In this document: one piece after another, positions 57,334-60,000 of the stretch
How the letters are laid out: each line of letters opens with the position of its first letter
How positions within the stretch are numbered: position 1 is the first letter of the stretch
Notes under the pieces: model-generated
What the model was told of the DNA's origin: nothing
Database searches by the model: none
The model's input: only the letters and a program-made list of their open reading frames with translations
DNA from: Cristatella mucedo
Taxonomy: Eukaryota; Bryozoa; Phylactolaemata; Cristatellidae
Assembly (NCBI GenBank): GCA_009760855.2
Contig: WPIO01000089.1
Span: 210,001-270,000 of the forward strand
DNA length: 60,000 bases
Reading direction: 5' to 3'
Program-made: the position numbers and the translations under genes

Positions 57334-57441
57334 TGTTGCCCTGGATGTTGCCCTGGATGTTGCCCTGGATGTTGCCCTGGATGTTGCCCTGGATGTTGCC
57401 CTGGATGTTGCCCTGGATGTTGCCCTGGATGTTGCCCTGGA
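57334..57441. repeat. 12-bp minisatellite (TTGCCCTGGATG)9
   Basis: Nine almost perfect units of 12 bp. The period keeps frame, so the frames read ALDV or LPWM on plus and RATS on minus. No flanking coding evidence. Confidence 0.97.
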
Positions 57442-57744
57442 GTTTTTCACTTTTTTCCCCCAGACCCTCAAGGATTATGCTGAATGAGCTGCACTGTCAC
57501 TACGAGTGCTGCTTCTTGGCGGCTAATGTCGGCTGATTGGCTGTCTGCTGGGGAGCCTCAGGCTGCGAAGAAAGGCTGCAGCACCCCCTGCCAGCCAGTA
57601 CCCTTTCAGTACCAGTCCAGTACCCTTTCTTTGCAGTACCCTTTCAGGCATTCATACATGCACACATGTTCGGATGAAGATACGTGTGTGCCGATCTCTG
57701 GGTCTTCGACCAGTGCCAAGAGGCGCACGTGAGCCGTGAGAGTA
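57442..57744. other. No gene; small local repeats
   Basis: 'agtaccctttc' recurs three times near 57597-57648. Confidence 0.5.
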
Positions 57745-58110
57745 CGATGTTGACACAAAGGGCTTGAAGACGGTTGGAGACAGTCGCTTTAGCTCTGCAG
57801 TCCTTAGACTGTGGAACTCGCTTCCACGATTCCTACGCAGCGACAACTACTCACCTGCTGCCGACTATGGCGCATCATCTCCGGCCGTCCTGAGCTGCTA
57901 CTTCCATGCTACTCACTACCTCGACTGCTCTCCTGACTGCTATGCTTCTCACTTTCTATTTGCTGCGTGAGATGAAGTATGTTGGCTACCGAATGCGCAT
58001 TGAAAGCCGCTTAGGCTGTGAGTGCGCTATACGAAACTCTCCTGCGTAACACCCACATAGTCTTTATGACTTTGTGGAGTTACAGACGGATATACTGACA
58101 GACAGACAAG
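57745..58110 (+). mobile_element. LINE-A 3' end, plus strand
   Basis: Opens with GLKTVGDSRFSSAVLRLWNS and LPRFLRSDNYSPAADYG, matching the C-terminus at 2.6 kb (LKTVGDRSFSSAGPRLWNS...). It ends in a UTR with ccgcttaggctgtgagtgcg, ctatacgaaactctcctgcg, gactttgtggagttacagac, then gacagacagacaa. The body upstream is missing, so this is a 5'-truncated insertion of about 365 bp. Confidence 0.85.
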
Positions 58111-58363
58111 AAACATACTAATAGCTTCTGATAGTAGACAGTTGCCAGTTGCCAGTAACAGGCCGGGCAGTGTCCATGGCAACCGACCGCTGTAGTACTG
58201 TCAGTCTTTCCATGGAGGCCTTCAACAGTCCTAAAAAATAATGGTCTTTACTGTTCACGAATGTCGAAGACTCATTTTGCTGAGCGGTCGTAGCTTTTGG
58301 TGATGGAGACAGCGTATGCTCTCCCAGCTTGATGAGGGTGTGTGAGGATGTTTGTACCTGAAA

Positions 58364-58367
<4 letters not shown>

Positions 58368-58416
<49 letters not shown>

Positions 58417-58418
58417 GT
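58368..58418. repeat. (TG)n microsatellite
   Basis: About 50 bp of TG, first of two TG tracts about 150 bp apart. Confidence 0.96.
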
Positions 58419-58547
58419 CTGCCCAATAAGTGTGAACATTGTGAATATGTTGTGCATATATAAGTGTGTACACGTGCATGCATTGCATGGGTGTATGGGC
58501 ATGTGTGCACGTGAGCGTTCGTGTGCACGTGTGTACTCGCGCTCGTT

Positions 58548-58548
58548 C

Positions 58549-58595
<47 letters not shown>
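58548..58595. repeat. (CG)n(TG)n tract
   Basis: About 15 bp of alternating CG followed by about 33 bp of TG, a classic Z-DNA-prone sequence. Confidence 0.95.
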
Positions 58596-58596
<1 letters not shown>

Positions 58597-59344
58597 CTGC
58601 GTTATCCTTCCCGAGCTGGAGCCAACATAAAAGAGGCGCTTTCATGTGCAATCTGTATATTATTGGCAAACAAGGCCGAGTTGTGTGTTGGATCAGTTCC
58701 AGACGCTTGTGCAACTCTCGTAGGCTATGCTAGTGAGCGGCTTGCCAATGCTTGCTCGAAAAGGAAAGTGCCGGTCGCCACATGACTAGCGGCCAGGCTG
58801 GCGATAGTAGCTCGAGCTCAGCTGCTGGTTGTTGCTTGCCATTGATCGTAGAAACAATCATTCCCAGTGACAGCTTCGAAAGCATACATATCGTCACTCG
58901 GAAGAACTGGCTAATATAGATCAGGTCTTTCCCACGGTCCAGGGAGTGTTTTCGGCAGGCAGAGGCTTAGGTGAGCTGGAGGAGATCGAGGAGACGGAGT
59001 GTGCTTACATTCACAGCTATCCAAGTCTCAAGGTACCGCTAGACGCTTAGGAAAGTCGAGGTAATTGGCCGAGCAGCGAGCGGGGCACTTGAGGTGAATC
59101 AGGCGGTTCAATTGAGGAAGGGCTCGGCCACTTGTCGGGGACTCGCTGCCTTTGAGACAGTGGACACCCATTGTGTTTCGGGCTCTATTCTGCGCTGCAA
59201 GCCGGAGAGCAGTAGACCACTACAATTATCGATCAAAAGACGCGAGGCCTCTGCTGGCCTGTGCACTGGCCGCTATTTACTCAGGCGGCACCTTAACTTC
59301 TAAGATAAGGGTCATCTGGAGAAGTAGAGCTGGTCCTAGGCTGT
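58596..59344. other. No recognisable feature
   Basis: Short frames only. Confidence 0.45.
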
Positions 59345-59750
59345 CTAAGGCTCCTCTCTGTAAGCTAAGCTGTCACAATGGCGAGCGACATGCTCATTGT
59401 TTTCCTCGCTCTTTGGTGTGGCTTTCAAGAGCACCCGTGTGGCTTTTGAAGGCAAAGACAACTTCTCGGGTGTACAGCGACAGGATTGCCTGGCGGTTCT
59501 TCTCTGTTCTCTGTCAGGTTCGCCGAAGGCCTCGCCTCTGCCGTTTGTTCGACTGACTGCTACTGCCACTGCTCCCCGTTGCTGCAGCTGCTGCCCCAAT
59601 CGCCAGCAGCAGAGTGGCTCTGCCGGCGTCCTACGGTAGGTTGCCTCCAAGCTCGAAAGAGTGCGCGTCTCTTTTTCTCCCAGTCTTCCAACGATCTCGT
59701 CCACGGGGGCAGTGAGGGTGACTGTTTGGTTAGATGGGACCCTAACTCAA
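59345..59750 (-). other. Protein-like open stretch, minus strand (unidentified)
   Basis: About 133 codons are open on minus after a TGA: SNQTVTLTAPVDEIVGRLGE, KETRTLSSLEATYRRTPAEP, a Gln/Ala-rich middle, and LSLPSKATRVLLKATPKSEE. No start codon is obvious (GTG at 59704). Composition is protein-like but the length is within chance. Confidence 0.2.
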
Positions 59751-60000
59751 ATCTATCCCTGGCAGTCGATACTTCATGGGAGCAGGCAGGCCTAAATTTA
59801 ATTGCCAGGCACCATTAAAGCACGCAAAGCAAATAGCAAACGATCGTAAACACGCCAATAAAGCTTGCACGTTGTCGCATCGCATCGCAGAGAGGTGCGC
59901 TGGCGAGTGGATGGTTCGACTTGAGTAGTCGCCCACCCGGGTTTGCTAAATCGTGCCCTCAAAGGAGCAGCCACCATGGATGCCGGCCAGCCAGCAGAGA
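59751..60000. other. No recognisable feature
   Basis: A short frame only; the window ends here. Confidence 0.5.

Noticed and set aside
57334-57441. CRISPR-like direct repeats
   Set aside because: Units are contiguous with no spacers, so this is a minisatellite.
58368-58595. ORFs of 70-198 codons over TG tracts (CVCV, THTH)
   Set aside because: Microsatellite translations.

Overview
The window is nuclear DNA from an animal genome; I cannot name the taxon. The evidence is dense dinucleotide microsatellites, LINE retrotransposon fragments with a 3' end of the L2/CR1/Rex1 type, tRNA-derived SINEs with recognisable A and B boxes, a Ty3/gypsy-like gag fragment, the terminus of a pogo/Tigger-like DNA transposon, and GC-rich CpG-island-like blocks carrying YY1, E2F, NRF1, ETS, Sp1 and CCAAT motifs. 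There are no operons, ribosome binding sites, rRNA genes or CRISPR arrays. No complete host protein-coding gene can be recognised. In a window this size, open frames of 130 codons are expected by chance, and more so in the GC-rich blocks, so ORF length alone is weak evidence here.

Layout. 1-5 kb: a (TA)n(GA)n block, then the 3' half of a LINE (LINE-A, minus strand, 2.6-4.7 kb) whose reverse-transcriptase frame is broken only by two in-frame TAG codons. 5-17.5 kb: microsatellites, two inverted LINE tails, SINEs of two families (S1, S2), a (GGGCA)n array, a 500-bp GA/GACA tract, a 99-bp direct repeat, and three short protein-like stretches on the minus strand near 7-8.3 kb. 18-22 kb: a nested cluster of L2-like LINE (LINE-B) copies, S1 SINEs and CA/TG/TA tracts. 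22.5-28.5 kb: TA, GA and GATA tracts, an 11-bp AT-rich satellite, another LINE-B copy. 29.8-33 kb: SINEs and LINE-B copies around a possible multi-exon gene on the minus strand (31.1-32.3 kb). 35-46.7 kb: GC-rich blocks interrupted by microsatellites, a LINE-B fragment and a Tigger-like transposon end; they contain promoter motifs and overlapping ORFs but no exon I can identify. 47-50 kb: degraded LINE-B, a LINE-A 3' end apparently split by an LTR-like segment with gypsy gag, and another LINE-B copy. 51-60 kb: a promoter-like GC-rich block, GA and TC/TG tracts, two S2 SINEs, some protein-like stretches, a 12-bp minisatellite, a second LINE-A 3' end and TG/CG tracts.

How the parts relate. LINE-B and S1 SINEs share a similar 3' tail (a 'gcctagaaagagattgagttc'-like block followed by a 'gcgct-ta-caaat'-like end and an A/T-rich simple repeat), the usual sign that a SINE is mobilised by its partner LINE. 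S2 SINEs end in a different tail that shares a short 'cgctatacaaaa' core with the LINE-A 3' end. Several microsatellites sit at or inside these tails, suggesting that retroposition seeded part of the repeat landscape.
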